Shown: positions 34,492-43,260 of the stretch, one piece after another
How positions within the stretch are numbered: position 1 is the first letter of the stretch
How the letters are laid out: each line of letters opens with the position of its first letter
Source of the DNA: a bacterium
GTDB taxonomy: Bacteria; SZUA-182; DTGQ01
DNA: 64,000 nt
NCBI GenBank assembly: GCA_040755755.1
Contig: JBFLZW010000010.1
Span: 99,645 to 163,644 of the forward strand
Direction: 5' to 3'
Program-made: the position numbers and the translations under genes
The notes under the pieces: generated by a model
Database searches by the model: none
What the model saw: the letters and a program-made list of their open reading frames with translations, nothing else
What the model was told of the DNA's origin: nothing

Positions 34492-35229
34492 TTATGTTCG
34501 TGTAAGGCTTTGCGCAATCCATTCATTGAATATCCGGTCTTTTATCCCATTTCTAACCTCCTGGCTGGCAAGATCGGCTTTCATAACCTCCTCGACCAGG
34601 ATCACCTGAAACAGGTCATTGATTTTAAACGGGCCAAGCACATCTTCCGGTGAAGCGTTAAATACCCTGGCAGCTAATTCGGGTCCAAGCAAATGACGGG
34701 ATACCAGGCCAACATGACCGCCGGAATATTTGCTCTTTGGGTCCAGAGAATATTTTCTGGCCAGGCCGTGAAAATCTTCGCCATCCTCGGTCACTTGCAT
34801 GATAATCTCATTGGCCAGATTCTCTTCTTTGACAGCGATGATGGAAATTCTGGCCAGATCGAAGTCAGAGCGGTTATTGACAAAATATTCTTCCACCTTC
34901 TTTTCGTCAGCCAGGTGTTCTTTGAGAAGATCGGTTAACAGGGCCGATTCACAGAAGAATTCAAAGTCAGTTAAGGTCAGTCCTGCATTTTTCAGAAAGG
35001 CAATCATGTCCCTGGCTGAATAGAGGTTGCGGGCTTTCCTGAAATTATCGGCAAATGTCTGAAGCTGGCCGTCAGTAACTGTCAACCCCAGTTCCTCTGC
35101 CTTTTTCCGGGCTTCTTTCTGCCTGATGATTTCAGGATAGATGCTGTAAGCCATACCGGTTAAGGCAAGATATTTCACTATTTCTTCATCCGAAATTTTT
35201 CCCTGAGCATAGCCTGTTTCCATAGTCAT
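34492..35229 (-). CDS. Parvulin-type peptidyl-prolyl isomerase of the peptide-export operon
   Basis: 245 aa. An N-terminal SurA-like helical region (about 10-110) precedes a rotamase domain with ARISIIAVKEENLANEIIMQV, then FHGLARKYSLDPKSKYSGGHVGLVSR (about 152-178) and FKINDLFQVILVEE. There is no signal peptide or membrane anchor, so it appears cytoplasmic, unlike SurA or PrsA. Genes of this type accompany HlyD and cNMP/C39-type ABC transporters in other bacteria (known, for example, from cyanobacterial clusters). That suggests a chaperone role for the exported GG-leader peptide or the transporter. It is the last gene of the minus-strand export operon. Confidence 0.8.
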   Translation of the reverse strand: MTMETGYAQGKISDEEIVKYLALTGMAYSIYPEIIRQKEARKKAEELGLTVTDGQLQTFADNFRKARNLYSARDMIAFLKNAGLTLTDFEFFCESALLTDLLKEHLADEKKVEEYFVNNRSDFDLARISIIAVKEENLANEIIMQVTEDGEDFHGLARKYSLDPKSKYSGGHVGLVSRHLLGPELAARVFNASPEDVLGPFKINDLFQVILVEEVMKADLASQEVRNGIKDRIFNEWIAQSLTRT

Positions 35230-35244
35230 TCTCCCCTCTAGTGA

Positions 35245-35277
35245 AGTGGTCAGTGATCAGTGGTCAGTGGTCAGTGA
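35245..35277. repeat. GTGGTCAGT microsatellite (inverted copy of the 27966 type)
   Basis: Tandem GTCAGTG units between the foldase and HlyD genes, reverse complement of the tandem at 27966-28018. Confidence 0.7.
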
Positions 35278-35325
35278 CGCAAGGCGTTATCCAGCGCCGT
35301 GGTCGAAACACTGTTTCCTCCCTGG

Positions 35326-36720
35326 TTATCTCATTTTTATCTTGCGAAACAAAAGGGAAAAGATACTTTTTTTCTCGGTGACCAGCTCTGCGGTCGCTGT
35401 CATACCGGGTTTCAGAAAATATTTTTTCCCCTGAATTTCAAAGTACGGCTTTCGGAGGCTCCCTCTGATATGGTAGATAAATCCCTGTTTTTTATCTTCA
35501 ACGGCTGAGGGAGAAATGGAAAGCACCTTTCCGGACAAGGTTCCGTAATCAGCATAGGGGAAGGCATCGAATTTATAGTGGATGTCCATACCTGCTTCGA
35601 TAAAGCCGATGTCTTTGTTGGCTATCATGATATCCATATAAAGGGGGCTGTCTAGCGGGAGAATAGTGCACAGAAGATCGGATTCCCGGACGTATTCCCC
35701 CCTGTTTCTGAAATAAAGCTCCGAGATTATGCCTGCCCTGTCTGCCCGTATGATGGTCCCTGTATCTTTTTCATCGGCTGCTTGGAAAGAAGGATCGATG
35801 CCTGAAGAAGTATTTCCCTGCAGCGAGAGCATCTTTTCGTTCATGTTCAATTCATGACGAAGCGACTGAATGACGGTCTTTTCTTCAAGTTCGAGGTTTT
35901 CAATCTCCTTCTGAAGAGCGGCCATTTTACTTTCAGCACTCGCTTGGGCATTTTCGATCTCCTGTTGCAGGATACGGTAATCTTTTTCCGTAATGTTCTT
36001 CTGGGAAATGAGCTTATTCACTTCTGCACCCGCCCGCTCGAACCGGCTCTTGATATTGTTATATTCCGCTATGGAAGTAAGCTGTTTTTCAAACAGCTTC
36101 CGGGTGTTTTCATACTCTTTCTCCAGGTTTTTCACTTCCTTGTGCCAGAAGGCAAGGTCGATCTCAAGTGCATGCAGGGAAAGCCTGTTCTGCTCAAGCT
36201 GCAATCTCTTTACCGTGAGCGTGTTCAGCAGATCGCGTTTGATGCGCTCCAATTCGTCCTGAGAGGATGATATGCTGTTGTGGTAGTACTCCTCCTTCAG
36301 AGGGATTGCAGCATGCAGCTCGTCGATTCTCGATCGATACGAGATCGCCTCCTTTGACAGGATGAAAAAGAGCGGTGCGCCCTTTTCAATACGCTGTCCC
36401 TCGGAGATCGCTATCTTCTCCAGGTATCCGTTCCTGTCGGAAAGGACCCTGATGGCAGGTGAATCGGGCCGGGCAAGGGATAAGCCTTCCACGACAATAT
36501 CGATTTTGCTGAGCAGGGAATAGACCAGGGCAACGGCCAGCATCAAGACCATGATATAGATCAATCCCCTGGCAAACAGGTTCGGCATCCTTTGAAGATG
36601 CTCCGTTACCAGATAATTCTCCGAAGGCGAGTCAGCCGGTGTTATCTTCAGCATATCCGGCTGGTCAATCTCCCGGTCTTTCCGGTCTGTGTTTTCTGCG
36701 GTTTCCCTGGCAGATTCCAT
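35326..36720 (-). CDS. HlyD-family membrane-fusion protein
   Basis: 464 aa. A single N-terminal membrane helix (about 53-72, GLIYIMVLMLAVALVYSLL) is followed by a barrel-sandwich lipoyl-like half (ILSDRNGYLEKIAISEGQRIEKGAPLF). A long coiled-coil hairpin (about 125-300) and the returning lipoyl half with beta-barrel (IIRADRAGIISELYFRNRGEYV, then FIEAGMDIHYKFDAFPYADYG) complete it. It should bridge the inner-membrane ABC transporter and the outer-membrane TolC-like channel. It starts 22 bp after the ABC transporter stop. Confidence 0.9.
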   Translation of the reverse strand: MESARETAENTDRKDREIDQPDMLKITPADSPSENYLVTEHLQRMPNLFARGLIYIMVLMLAVALVYSLLSKIDIVVEGLSLARPDSPAIRVLSDRNGYLEKIAISEGQRIEKGAPLFFILSKEAISYRSRIDELHAAIPLKEEYYHNSISSSQDELERIKRDLLNTLTVKRLQLEQNRLSLHALEIDLAFWHKEVKNLEKEYENTRKLFEKQLTSIAEYNNIKSRFERAGAEVNKLISQKNITEKDYRILQQEIENAQASAESKMAALQKEIENLELEEKTVIQSLRHELNMNEKMLSLQGNTSSGIDPSFQAADEKDTGTIIRADRAGIISELYFRNRGEYVRESDLLCTILPLDSPLYMDIMIANKDIGFIEAGMDIHYKFDAFPYADYGTLSGKVLSISPSAVEDKKQGFIYHIRGSLRKPYFEIQGKKYFLKPGMTATAELVTEKKSIFSLLFRKIKMR

Positions 36721-36742
36721 AACAATTCCCCAAAGTCAGACC

Positions 36743-39700
36743 CTACAAATTCAACTGCTGATGATTCAGGTAATGATACAGTCCACGCCTGGCCATCAGC
36801 TCTTCATGCGTCCCCTGTTCGATGATTTCTCCATTATCCATCACGAAGATGACATCCGCATTCCGTACCGTACTCAGCCTGTGGGCAATGATGAGAGCGG
36901 TTTTTCCTTTCAGAATGACCCGCATGTTCTTCTGAATGGCCTGTTCGGATTCCGTATCGAGCGAACTGGTGGCTTCATCGAAGATAATGATTTTCGGATT
37001 CCGATACAGCACCCGGGCAATGGCGATCCGCTGCTTCTGACCGCCCGAAAGCTGAAGCCCGCTGTCACCGACCCTGGTTTCATACCCCTGGCCAAGGCCG
37101 GTAATGAAATCATGAGCATTGGCCAGTTTTGCAGCCTCCATGACCTTGTCCATGGTTTCTTCCGGATCGCCGAAGGAAATATTTTCGCGGATGCTTCCAT
37201 TGAAGATAAAGCTGTCCTGAAGGATAAATCCCACCATATTCCGCAGGCTGGCGAGATCGATATTTTTCAGGTCGCATCCGTCGATGGAAATTTTGCCCTC
37301 CGTCGCATCGTAAAGCCTGGCAATGAGCTTTACCAGGGTCGATTTGCCGGAACCGCTTCGCCCGACAATGGCCGCTGTCTGGCCGGGAGCGATTCGTAAG
37401 GTTATGTTGGATAGAATAGAGGGGGCGTTCTCTCCTCCGTACCGGAAAAAAACCTTCTCGAAAGTGACCTCACCCCGCGGCTCTCTGATCACCATGCCTG
37501 TTGCCTCTTCCATCGATCCGGGAAACTCAGCTCTGGCGGTGAATACGTCATTGAGCAGATCGACCGAGACCAGTGTCTGCTGGATGCTGTCCCAGGCGGT
37601 TATGATCCGGTTGATCGGCGTTATGACACTGCCCATCAGGGCCATAAAAGCCATCAATTCACCGACGCTGATGGTGCCCTGCATGACCTTTTGGGCTCCG
37701 TACCAGAGAATGATGGTCGAGCTTAACGAGCCCACAAAGTCTCCCAGGGAATGAAAATACATGGCCGTGGTAAAAAGCCTGAAGTCGATGTTCAGGCTTT
37801 TGATATACTTATCCTCCCATTTCCACCGCGTGGGATATTCGATATTCATGGCCTTGACCGTATCGATTCCATTGATCGATTCGATCAGGTGCGATTCGCA
37901 CTCACCCTGAGCGGCAAAGGAATCGACATTCAGTCTCTTGAACAGGGGCGTAAATATCAGCGTGATGGCGATAAAAACGGGCATGAACAAAAGGGCCAGG
38001 GCGGTCATCTGCACGTTGTAATAGAACATCAGCGACAGGTAGACGATGATCAGGATGGTATCGAGAATCATAGTCAGGGCCGTGTTGGTCAGGAAGCTGC
38101 GGATCTTTTTATTCTCACCGAACCGGGAGATGAAATCGCCGACTTTACGCACCTTGTAATAGCCCAGGGGCAGGGAAAGCAGGTGCTTGTAAAAGGCCAC
38201 CAGCATTCTGAGATCTATTTTCATGCTGGTATGTACAATCAGGTATTGCCGCAGGACCCGCACCAGGAACTGGAAGATCAGAATGAGAATCATTCCGGTC
38301 AGCATGATATTCAGCATGGAAGAATTGTTATGGAACAGGACCTTGTCGATCACGTTCTGGGTAAAGATGGGGGTAGCCAGAGCGAAGAGATTCATGAGGA
38401 TCGATGCCACCAGGATCTCCAGAAGGATCAGTTTATAGGGACGGACAAACTGGATGAAGTTCCTGAACGATGTCGTATCCTCGGTCTGTTTCTCAAATTC
38501 CGGGGTAGGCTCGATCGTGAGGGTTATCCCATTCCAGTTATCCTGAAATTTCCCCCTGGGGTAGGTGCGAAGACCGAGGGCCGGGTCAGCCACCCGGACA
38601 TTCTTTTCATCCGCCCGGAAAACAACCACATAATGATACCCCTGCCAGTGTACTATACAGGGAAGGTGGATGGACAGCAGGGTATCGTAATTCAGCTTCA
38701 TCCCCCGGGTGGAAAAGCCCAGTTGCTCCGCCGCCGAAGCAAGATTGGCCAGCGATGAGCCGCTGAGATCGACATGAGCCATGTCTCGCAGCCTGCTCGA
38801 AGAAAAATTCTTCCCGTAATATTTGGCGATCATCATGAGGCAGGTTGTGCCGCAGGTCATCTGATCGTGCTGCATGATAAAAGGAAAGCGGATGTTCCGG
38901 TAATACAGGGAAAAGAATCTCTTCCCAGGGCCTGGTTTTTCCGGGAGAGAAGCTGCTGCCTCGCGGTCAGCGGAGGCATCTTTGTGAACCTGAATATCCT
39001 GGAGGCCGGCCATCTCCTGTTTAATGATTTCCTGGTAGGGTATCGGCGGCTTATCGGTCAGGTAAGAGAGAATGCGGTCTTCGAATACCTTTTTTATTTT
39101 TGGCGAATGGGTCACCAGCTCATGAAAGGTCTCTTTGGCAAGGGAGAATAAGGTACAGTTGGTGAGGCAGATCACATCCGCATACCGCTGGCTGTCCTCC
39201 ACCAGGGCCTTTTCACCGAAAAAATCGCCTTCACGGAGAAAATTGATTATCTCCTGCCGTTTTCCCTCCCACCTGATCACCTTCAGCTTTCCGCTTTCTA
39301 TCAGATAAAATTTATCCGGCTTGGCATTCTGCCTGAAGACTACATCGCCCTCTTTGAAAAATTCCAAATGAAAATTCTGCACCAGGTACTGCAACTGGTT
39401 TGGCGGTATGGACGACAGCTCCGTGCACGATTTCAGGAACTGATGAATGGAGGTGGCTCGAATAAACTTGTCAAAATATTCTCTCAACTCGGGTTTGGAA
39501 TACACGTAGTCGTAAAAAAGCTGATGGTCGATGGATATGATAACGCTGTCTTCCACTGCCCGGGCCGCTGCATTTCTGGGCTTGTCGGTAATGAGGGCTG
39601 TTTCGCCGAAGTGGTCCCCCCCGCTTCTGACCCCGAGATTGATCTCCTGGTTTTTTTCGTTTCTCTGGAGGATGCGGACCTTTCCGCTGTAAACAAGGTA

Positions 39701-39856
39701 AAATTCCTTTCCTGAAGCACCCTGATCAAAGATAAGCTCACCGGCCTTGACCGATTTGAGCTCAGCCATCCTGGTCAACTGGGCCAGTTCCTCATCGCTG
39801 AAGATGGAAAAGAGCGATATCTTCCGGATAAAATGATGGAGATCGTTGATATCCAT
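36743..39856 (-). CDS. Peptidase-containing ABC transporter with two cyclic-nucleotide-binding domains
   Basis: 1037 aa. Domain order: two cNMP-binding domains (about 10-125 and 140-265; GDHFGETALI and GDFFGEKALVED blocks), a C39 peptidase (about 325-450; catalytic Cys in MQHDQMTCGTTCLM, His in GYHYVVVF, Asp in VADPALG), six membrane helices (about 470-760) and an ATPase with Walker A GRSGSGKST, signature LSGGQ, and Walker B IIIFDEATSSLD. The C39 domain cleaves double-glycine leaders before transport. A GG-leader peptide lies at 42407-42586. The cNMP domains imply that a cyclic nucleotide gates transport or processing. It is the core of the export system. Confidence 0.95.
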   Translation of the reverse strand: MDINDLHHFIRKISLFSIFSDEELAQLTRMAELKSVKAGELIFDQGASGKEFYLVYSGKVRILQRNEKNQEINLGVRSGGDHFGETALITDKPRNAAARAVEDSVIISIDHQLFYDYVYSKPELREYFDKFIRATSIHQFLKSCTELSSIPPNQLQYLVQNFHLEFFKEGDVVFRQNAKPDKFYLIESGKLKVIRWEGKRQEIINFLREGDFFGEKALVEDSQRYADVICLTNCTLFSLAKETFHELVTHSPKIKKVFEDRILSYLTDKPPIPYQEIIKQEMAGLQDIQVHKDASADREAAASLPEKPGPGKRFFSLYYRNIRFPFIMQHDQMTCGTTCLMMIAKYYGKNFSSSRLRDMAHVDLSGSSLANLASAAEQLGFSTRGMKLNYDTLLSIHLPCIVHWQGYHYVVVFRADEKNVRVADPALGLRTYPRGKFQDNWNGITLTIEPTPEFEKQTEDTTSFRNFIQFVRPYKLILLEILVASILMNLFALATPIFTQNVIDKVLFHNNSSMLNIMLTGMILILIFQFLVRVLRQYLIVHTSMKIDLRMLVAFYKHLLSLPLGYYKVRKVGDFISRFGENKKIRSFLTNTALTMILDTILIIVYLSLMFYYNVQMTALALLFMPVFIAITLIFTPLFKRLNVDSFAAQGECESHLIESINGIDTVKAMNIEYPTRWKWEDKYIKSLNIDFRLFTTAMYFHSLGDFVGSLSSTIILWYGAQKVMQGTISVGELMAFMALMGSVITPINRIITAWDSIQQTLVSVDLLNDVFTARAEFPGSMEEATGMVIREPRGEVTFEKVFFRYGGENAPSILSNITLRIAPGQTAAIVGRSGSGKSTLVKLIARLYDATEGKISIDGCDLKNIDLASLRNMVGFILQDSFIFNGSIRENISFGDPEETMDKVMEAAKLANAHDFITGLGQGYETRVGDSGLQLSGGQKQRIAIARVLYRNPKIIIFDEATSSLDTESEQAIQKNMRVILKGKTALIIAHRLSTVRNADVIFVMDNGEIIEQGTHEELMARRGLYHYLNHQQLNL

Positions 39857-40004
39857 AGCTATCCTATAGCTATCCTGTCGATTGATTTAACTTGACTTAA
39901 CTTACCTTAAGTTCGTTAAGGGCACATGAACTTCGTTAATGGCACCTGCACCCCCTTGCCCGGAGGGCAAGCAGCCCCCCTCGCCCTCTTGGAGGGCATA
40001 TATT

Positions 40005-40042
40005 CCCCCTCGCCCCTTTGGGGAGAGGGCCGGGGTGAGGGG
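40005..40042. repeat. CCCTCGCCCC-type dispersed repeat
   Basis: Palindromic CCCTCGCCCC/GGGGAGAGGG unit with trailing GGGGTGAGGGG. Same family as 22945, 40205, 42863 and 49325. Confidence 0.85.
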
Positions 40043-40071
40043 CTTTTTTGGTAAGTAGCCTCCATCAAATA

Positions 40072-41958
40072 CTATCGCCCCGCCAGGGAGCAAATGTAGG
40101 GTGGTGGGGCTGCTTTTTTGCCCCACCCAATACCGCACGCGATCTCTTTATCGAGCCTGACTGGCCGCGGATTTATCGCGCTGTGTACTGAGGGCAGCGA
40201 TTTTCTCCCTCGCCCCTTTGGGGAGAGGGCCGGGGTGAGGGGCTTTTGGGGTAAGCAGCCTCCATCAAATACTATCGCCCCTCCAGGGAGGAGAAAAAAA
40301 TAGTGCAATAAGCAATTATTTTCTCCCGGCTTCCGACTCCCGACTTCTGACTCCTGACTCCTGACTCCTGATATAAGGTCTTGCATTTCCCTTCTCACCA
40401 GGTAATAGGTGCCGATGAGCATTAGGTAATCCATTTTTGTGTTGAGCAGAGCAAGCTTTGCGTTGATGAAGGCAGTCTGATAATCGAGAGTATCCAGAAC
40501 AGTGCTTTTCTCTCCCACCAGCCGCTCTATTTCGTTTTCGAGATTTTGCTTCGAGATGGCAGCGATCTTTTCATTTAAGGCCATGTTATTCCCCGCTGTT
40601 TCCATATCATCCCGCAGCTCGCTGACCAGGTTTTTGATTTCCTCCCGGCGATTGCCTATCTGGATCATAAGCTGCCGCTTTTTATTTTCCGCTGCCGCAA
40701 GGTCGGCCTGAGCAGCCGTATTCTTCAGGGGAAGGCCAAGTACGCCGGTGATGAGGGCACGGTAATTGCTCGAAGAGATATCTCCAATTGACCGTGACCA
40801 TTCCTGATGATCATAACCATCTATTCCGAATTCCAGGGATATCGTAAGATCGGGTTTTCGGTTGTTTGCAGCTTTTTCTCTTTCTTTTTCAGCTAACCGT
40901 AACTGATGAGCATAATTTGCCAGAATAAAATCCATCTTTTCTGATCTGACCTGCGTATCCGGCCAGGAAGGCGATGGAAAGGAAGCAATCACGGAATCCG
41001 GCTGAGTGGAAAGGATAATCCCTGGATCTGTATCTGAATTTGTATTTGAATCTGATTGGGAGGTATTATATGAAGTATTACATGAGGCATTATATATGGA
41101 GAGCATAAGATCATGCTCTTTTTTCCGCTTTTCGTTTTCCAGATCGGCTATTTCCTTATCCTGAATAAGCAGGGTTGCTTGCACCTTATTTAAGGTTGTT
41201 ATCGGGAGTTTTTGCATCTTCACTTTTTCGTTTACCACATTATATATTTCTTGCGTATTTTTTCTTATTTCGCGTTTCAGCCGGAGCTCTTCTCCCGTCA
41301 GATACAGCGAGAAATAGCTCCTGAATACCTTAAAAAGAATGGTATTTTTCTCATCCTCAAGTTTCTGTATAGCCAGTTCCCTGCGTATGCCGGCCTTATG
41401 GATTTCGAAATCTGCCATTTCCCTGCCCCAACCCTTTAATAAGGGCTGATCATATTTGAAAAAGATGGTCGATGTATACTCATCCTGATGAACGCGCGGA
41501 GCATAATATGTGATCCGGTCACTTTTGGTCGAAAAATGCAGGGATGATGTTCCGGCCAGGGAATGCCTTTTACTGAGGGAAAGATCGTAGTCCATGATGT
41601 GGTGATCCCGGTAATTAGCAGCCGTCAAGACATCCCAGGAATACGTGCCCATTTTACTGCTCATCTTCAGGTAAGGAAGGTAAACAGCCTCCTGATAATC
41701 AACCTCCTGGTCGGCTGTATTTTTATCCAGAAGATAATACCGGATATCGGTATTCTTCTGGAGAGCTATGTTCAGGCCATCGGACAGCGAGAGAGTGACA
41801 GCCGTGCCGGTTTTCCCGTCAGCGGGTTCATGGATGAGCAGAAAACTCATCAGCGCAAGCATGAGCATAAGGATATGGAGATGGATATGGGTGTAGATGT
41901 GGATATGGGTAGAGAAGAGAATGATCGCCGGTTGCATTGTATTACCGAATCTTTTCAT
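40072..41958 (-). CDS. TolC-like outer-membrane efflux protein with repeat-derived C-terminal tail
   Basis: 628 aa from ATG 41958 (a GTG at 41979 is also open). A signal region with an odd THIHIYTHIHLHIL stretch encoded by GGATATGG-type repeats is followed by two TolC-like helical/barrel repeats (SLSDGLNIALQKNTDIRYYLL; long coiled coils near 200-300 and 440-530). TolC proteins should end near residue 530 (LIGTYYLVRREMQDLI). The frame instead continues about 100 residues through the GACTCCT microsatellite (SGVRSQESEVGSRK), a CCCTCTCCCC repeat (LTPALSPKGRG) and a third repeat, ending at 40072. The tail is probably non-functional. The protein forms the outer-membrane channel of the peptide exporter. 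Confidence 0.85.
   Translation of the reverse strand: MKRFGNTMQPAIILFSTHIHIYTHIHLHILMLMLALMSFLLIHEPADGKTGTAVTLSLSDGLNIALQKNTDIRYYLLDKNTADQEVDYQEAVYLPYLKMSSKMGTYSWDVLTAANYRDHHIMDYDLSLSKRHSLAGTSSLHFSTKSDRITYYAPRVHQDEYTSTIFFKYDQPLLKGWGREMADFEIHKAGIRRELAIQKLEDEKNTILFKVFRSYFSLYLTGEELRLKREIRKNTQEIYNVVNEKVKMQKLPITTLNKVQATLLIQDKEIADLENEKRKKEHDLMLSIYNASCNTSYNTSQSDSNTNSDTDPGIILSTQPDSVIASFPSPSWPDTQVRSEKMDFILANYAHQLRLAEKEREKAANNRKPDLTISLEFGIDGYDHQEWSRSIGDISSSNYRALITGVLGLPLKNTAAQADLAAAENKKRQLMIQIGNRREEIKNLVSELRDDMETAGNNMALNEKIAAISKQNLENEIERLVGEKSTVLDTLDYQTAFINAKLALLNTKMDYLMLIGTYYLVRREMQDLISGVRSQESEVGSRKPGENNCLLHYFFLLPGGAIVFDGGCLPQKPLTPALSPKGRGRKSLPSVHSAINPRPVRLDKEIACGIGWGKKAAPPPYICSLAGR
40089..40188. repeat. 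About 90-bp dispersed repeat, copy 1
   Basis: Begins GCAAATGTAG and holds TTTTTTGCCCCACC, AATACCGCACGCGATCTC, ACTGGCCGCGGATTTA and CGCGCTGTGTAC. A second copy is at 47988-48080 between cas8c and cas7, and the tail module (GCGGATTTACGCGCTGTATAC) recurs near 24834. Confidence 0.75.
40205..40242. repeat. CCCTCGCCCC-type dispersed repeat within the TolC-gene tail
   Basis: Same palindromic family as 40005-40042. It is translated in frame as part of the LTPALSPKGRG tail of the TolC-like protein. Confidence 0.85.
40325..40373. repeat. GACTCCT heptamer microsatellite in the 3' end of the TolC-like gene
   Basis: Units of CTCCTGA and CTTCTGA matching the array at 30124-30195. It marks the point where the TolC-like sequence loses family similarity. 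Confidence 0.75.
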
Positions 41959-42406
41959 AAAGATGCCGGGATTGCCCACGAGACAAGCTGATACGGTGCC
42001 AGGTTAGTAACTTTGTTAATAATAAATCTCTTGTATGGTTTTTTCTGAGAGTGGCAATACAAATATTTTTTCGTCCTGACTTGAACATGGCTTCGTATTC
42101 CGCCTTTGGGCTCTAATTTCATGCTGAAAAAAATTACCGATAATGTTTCAAACCAGACTTTTTTTACAGGATGTCTGTCATCTTTTTGGACATTTTCCCA
42201 TAGACCTTGAATATTTAGCTGGAATGGCCGATGAAATAATCAGGTGAGATGATGATGAGGATAGTTTTAATTTTAAATCCTCACCTCGATCCACCTGTTC
42301 CCGCTCAATACTACAAGCAAAGGAGGACAAAAGGTAAGCCAAAAATTGGTAAGTAGTAATCACTTTACCTTGCATTAACTTCTTTAACGATAAAGGAGGA
42401 TAAATC
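41959..42406. promoter_or_regulatory. Divergent intergenic region of the peptide-export locus
   Basis: About 450 bp between the TolC-like gene (minus) and the GG-leader peptide (plus). It should contain promoters for both. It is AT-rich with GGTAAG direct repeats (near 42331-42355). A minus-strand open frame (42178-42438) overlaps the peptide start and lacks support. No other gene seen. Confidence 0.4.
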
Positions 42407-42586
42407 ATGCAGGAAAAAGTTGAAGTTACCAGAATCAAAATTAATGACCTCAGTGAGGATGAAAGACTGAAAGTAGAAGAAATGAAGAAGATTTTAGGCG
42501 GCTACAACACCTCCCGTGCCTGGTATGCATTGTTTGGCGATTCCAAAGGCAATGGAGGAATCTTTGATTTTGGCGAAGCAGGATGA
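42407..42586 (+). CDS. Double-glycine-leader peptide (candidate secreted peptide/RiPP precursor)
   Basis: 59 aa, ATG 42407 with GGAGGA 6 nt upstream, TGA at 42584-42586. The charged, helix-prone leader (KINDLSEDERLKVEEMKKIL, 11-30) ends in Gly31-Gly32, the cleavage pattern of C39 peptidases. The 27-residue core starts YNTSRAWYALFG and ends FDFGEAG; it is Gly/aromatic-rich, has no Cys, and includes Ser/Thr only at N-terminal positions. The leader resembles EEMKK-I-GG leaders of small peptides in related bacteria. The gene is divergent from a TolC/ABC-C39/HlyD/foldase operon, so it is the likely cargo. No lanthionine or radical-SAM modification enzyme is in the window, so the peptide may be exported unmodified. 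Confidence 0.75.
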   Translation: MQEKVEVTRIKINDLSEDERLKVEEMKKILGGYNTSRAWYALFGDSKGNGGIFDFGEAG

Positions 42587-42622
42587 GAAGCACGTTGAAC
42601 CGACTTTTTTCTCCATATCTTC

Positions 42623-42679
42623 ACCACGAAGATCACGATGATATTACCTGTTGCCTGTTATATTCGTGATCTTCGTGGT
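42623..42679 (+). terminator. Inverted repeat after the GG-leader peptide gene
   Basis: Perfect 16-bp arms ACCACGAAGATCACGA / TCGTGATCTTCGTGGT (42623-42638 and 42664-42679) with a 25-nt loop, followed by AAAATAAAAATT. It could act as terminator for the peptide gene, but CACGAAGATCACGA is also a common dispersed-repeat type. Confidence 0.4.
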
Positions 42680-42862
42680 AAAATAAAAATTCCCCGCCCC
42701 ACTTTCCACCATCCATTTCCACCGTTCCCCGGGAACGGTTTCATATTCCGTTTTGTTTCCCCGGAACGATTTCATACCAGCATTTTTCTCCTTCGGCCCC
42801 CTGTTAGGGCAATGCCATTAACAACTGAAGGGCAGGCATTGAGCTGAGGGCAGCCTCCTTTT

Positions 42863-42929
42863 CCCCCTCGCCCCTTCGGGGAGAGGGGCGTTGGTCGCGG
42901 ATAATCCTTAAGTTAATGCCATTGCCCTC
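42863..42929. repeat. Composite dispersed repeat upstream of cas3
   Basis: CCCTCGCCCC/GGGGAGAGG palindrome followed by TTGGTCGCGGATAATCC and TTAATGCCATTGCCCTC. The same two modules in the same order occur at 49325-49403 between cas7 and cas4. Confidence 0.8.
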
Positions 42930-43260
42930 TGGGGAGAGGGAGAAAGAGGCAAAAGGGCAGGGGAGGGGAGACAACTTGTCGCGTATTTAAGTTCTGTACA
43001 CAGTTTTACCCTTCCAGACAGGCAGGGGCAAGGGATTAAGTTGAGTGCTCAGTTGCCAGTGGGCTGTGAGCTGCGGCCAGCAGGTACTGGCCGGTGATCA
43101 GATATATTCATAGTATTTCCAATTTTTCTTTGATATGTTACAATATCAGGAAGAATTTATTCACTCGCCCCTTTGTAAAGAATGAAGGAGGGTTTTTACC
43201 CATCCAAATATAATCTTATAATCTGACCGCTGATCTTTTCAGCACAAAGGATGATAGCCA

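Larger units (their letters stand above)
42587..43260. other. Repeat-rich intergenic region upstream of cas3
   Basis: About 670 bp. It holds the inverted repeat at 42623-42679, GGAACGGTTTCATA-type short repeats (42727-42775), a CCCTCGCCCC palindrome (42863-42889), the TTGGTCGCGGATAATCC module (42891-42929) and a CTGGCC-rich patch (43061-43100). It presumably carries the cas promoter. No gene recognised. Confidence 0.5.

Noticed and set aside
37751-38758. Plus-strand 335-aa frame
   Set aside because: Entirely antisense to the C39/ABC transporter, rich in His/Gln/Asp as expected for the opposite strand of a coding region, with no domain.
42178-42438. Minus-strand 86-aa frame antisense to the GG-leader peptide region
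   Set aside because: It overlaps the peptide start, has a low-complexity LSSSSSHLI stretch and no recognisable domain; it is a shadow frame.
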